A DNA stretch of 8,998 bases, taken from positions 1 through 8,998 of the forward strand of contig SIAT01000068.1 of NCBI GenBank assembly GCA_009691645.1, written 5' to 3'. This stretch comes from Pedosphaera sp. (lineage in GTDB: Bacteria > Verrucomicrobiota > Verrucomicrobiia > Limisphaerales > SIAT01). Both the position numbers and the translations under genes were made by a program. Below are positions 7,675-8,998 of this stretch, piece after piece. Below the pieces are notes generated by a model that was given only the letters and a program-made list of their open reading frames with translations, was not told the origin of the DNA and searched no databases. The first letter of the stretch is position 1; every line of letters starts with the position of its first letter.

Positions 7675-8484
7675 ATGAACCTCATCAAGTTCAAACTGAC
7701 AATCGCCTACGACGGCACGGCCTACGACGGTTGGCAGGTGCAGAAAACAGGCACCGGCGTGCAACAGAAAGTCGAGGAGGCGCTGGCGCGACTTTTTCCA
7801 AGCGCACCGCGATTGCACAGTTCCAGTCGCACGGACACCGGCGTTCACGCACGCGGGATGGCGGCGCACTTCGAGGTGCCGCGCGCTGAGTTCAAGATGC
7901 CGGTGGCGAAGCTGCGGATCGCGGTCAACGCGCATCTGCCCGAGGATATCCGCGTGATGTCGGCCGTGCGGGCGAAGTCGGATTTCCATGCGCGCTTCGA
8001 CGCCACGGGCAAACAGTATCGCTACTTCGTCTGGAACTACGAGGCGATGGACCCGCTTCGCCGCACGCAGGCGTGGCACATGCCGCGTCCGAAACTCGAC
8101 CTCGCCGCGATGCACATGGCCGCGAAACTCTTTGTCGGCACGCACGACTTTCGTTCGTTCGCCGCGAACCGTGGAGATGTGTTGAAGGACGCGGTGCGGA
8201 CGCTCACGCGGTGCGGGTTCCGCTGCAGCGGCCCACTGCTCACGTTCGTCATCGAGGGCGACGGTTTTCTTTACAAGATGTGTCGCGGCATCGTCGGCAC
8301 GGTTGTGCAAGTGGGGCAGGGGAAGATCGCCGCCGCGGATGTGAGGAAGATTCTTGAGCACCGCGACCGGCGCGTGGCCGGGATGTCCGCGCCGGCGCAC
8401 GGGCTTGTGCTGTGGAAGGTCTATTACAAGAAAGGCACGTTGCCGAAGCGACCGCGCAATGTCGTTGGTCAGGCGCTAGCATGA
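7675..8484 (+). CDS. truA: tRNA pseudouridine(38-40) synthase
   Basis: TruA isomerises uridines 38, 39 and 40 in the anticodon arm of many tRNAs to pseudouridine. The 269-residue protein has the expected opening 'KLTIAYDGTAYDGWQ' (7-21), the catalytic Asp54 in 'SSRTDTGVHARG' (50-61), 'FHARFDATGKQYRY' for the tRNA-contacting segment, 'FVGTHDFRSF' and the C-terminal 'FLYKMCRGIVGT'. These are the family's landmarks in order, so the gene looks complete. A purine-rich GGGGAG directly abuts the ATG, too close to be a normal ribosome binding site. It lies 18 bases after ruvX and 4 bases before trmL. Its last dozen residues (KRPRNVVGQALA) form a short basic tail after the conserved core. Confidence 0.97.
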   Translation: MNLIKFKLTIAYDGTAYDGWQVQKTGTGVQQKVEEALARLFPSAPRLHSSSRTDTGVHARGMAAHFEVPRAEFKMPVAKLRIAVNAHLPEDIRVMSAVRAKSDFHARFDATGKQYRYFVWNYEAMDPLRRTQAWHMPRPKLDLAAMHMAAKLFVGTHDFRSFAANRGDVLKDAVRTLTRCGFRCSGPLLTFVIEGDGFLYKMCRGIVGTVVQVGQGKIAAADVRKILEHRDRRVAGMSAPAHGLVLWKVYYKKGTLPKRPRNVVGQALA

Positions 8485-8488
8485 GCCG

Positions 8489-8953
8489 ATGAACATCGTT
8501 CTCGTCGAGCCCGAGATTCCACCGAACACGGGTAACGTGGCGCGGCTCTGCGCCGCCACGAAAACGAGCCTGCACCTCATCGAGCCGTTCGGTTTCAAGC
8601 TGGACGACGCGCAGTTGAGGCGCGCTGGGATGGATTACTGGCAGCACGTGGAATGGAGGCGCTGGACGGATTGGGCGGCTTTCCAATCGGCGTTGCCACC
8701 GGAAGCCCGGCTTTGGTTCGTGGAGCAAGGTGGCGCTCGGCGTTACGATGAAGTGGCATTCGGTGCGGAGGATTACCTCGTGTTCGGCCGCGAGACGGCG
8801 GGGTTGCCGAAGCCGTTGCTGGAAGCGAACCGTGAGCGGTGTCTGCGCATTCCGATGTTCAATCCCGCCGCGCGTTCGCTGAACCTCTCCAACTGCGTCG
8901 CGCTCGTGCTTTACGAGGCATTGCGTCAGCAGGGGTTTGGCGGGGAAATTTGA
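8489..8953 (+). CDS. trmL: tRNA (cytidine(34)-2'-O)-methyltransferase
   Basis: TrmL is a SPOUT-fold methyltransferase that uses S-adenosylmethionine to methylate the 2'-O of the wobble nucleotide (position 34) of certain leucine tRNAs. The 154-residue length is close to that of E. coli TrmL. The start 'NIVLVEPEIPPNTGNVARL' (2-20) is the family opening, with Asn16 in the conserved TGN. 'YLVFGRETAGLP' (96-107) and 'RIPM....RSLNLSN' (120-135) form the knotted cofactor-binding region, and 'VALVLYEALRQ' (137-147) is the closing helix. It begins four bases after the truA stop, with no clear ribosome binding site, consistent with coupled translation. A related SPOUT enzyme such as a general TrmH-like protein is possible but less likely, given the short single-domain length. 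Confidence 0.93.
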   Translation: MNIVLVEPEIPPNTGNVARLCAATKTSLHLIEPFGFKLDDAQLRRAGMDYWQHVEWRRWTDWAAFQSALPPEARLWFVEQGGARRYDEVAFGAEDYLVFGRETAGLPKPLLEANRERCLRIPMFNPAARSLNLSNCVALVLYEALRQQGFGGEI

Positions 8954-8998
8954 CGCGTCGGCGCAAAAGAAACGGCCCTGCGATTCCGGAACGCCGCT

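Noticed and set aside
6604..8400. 598-codon open frame on the - strand across hemL, ruvX and truA
   Set aside because: It lies antisense to three clearly conserved genes, and its translation is rich in Arg, His and Ala without any recognisable domain. Long antisense frames of this type arise from GC-rich codon use.
8954..8998. Last 45 bases, containing aaacggccctgcg, which could be the left arm of a hairpin
   Set aside because: No matching right arm lies within the window, and no open frame there shows a recognisable protein. Nothing can be supported.

Overview
The window is a GC-rich, densely packed bacterial stretch with every supported gene on the + strand. It suggests a Verrucomicrobiota genome, perhaps near Pedosphaera/Limisphaerales. 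That rests on one very large exported protein that combines a metalloprotease, a cysteine-free bacterial Ig domain of the 'YQWQKDG ... DAGRYT' type and a tandem beta-propeller, set among housekeeping genes. The assignment is inference from protein style; no rRNA or tRNA is present to confirm it.

Layout. Positions 3-395 hold the 3' part of a DUF192 gene whose start lies off the left edge. It overlaps by 4 bases the start of nadE (392-2032), a two-domain glutamine-dependent NAD+ synthetase. A 110-base gap, counted to the preferred ATG, holds a weak candidate promoter. It leads to a 1244-residue exported protein (2143-5877): N-terminal hydrophobic segment, long cysteine-free pro-region, HExxHxxGxxH zinc protease domain, Ig-like domain and seven near-equal repeats of about 61 residues. 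After 78 bases comes a compact run of hemL (5956-7242), ruvX (7246-7656), truA (7675-8484) and trmL (8489-8953), with gaps of 3, 18 and 4 bases. The last 45 bases hold no supportable gene.

How the genes fit together. DUF192 and nadE look translationally coupled. hemL, ruvX, truA and trmL look like one transcription unit. It joins the C5 (glutamate) route to tetrapyrroles with a YqgF/RuvX nuclease-fold protein implicated in rRNA processing or Holliday-junction work and with two tRNA modification enzymes: pseudouridine in the anticodon arm and 2'-O-methylation at the wobble position. These are core functions and the genes look intact. The giant protease-propeller protein is the only accessory-looking gene and the only strong candidate for something little described. 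I saw no mobile element, CRISPR array, RNA gene or defence system. No gap between genes exceeds 300 bases.
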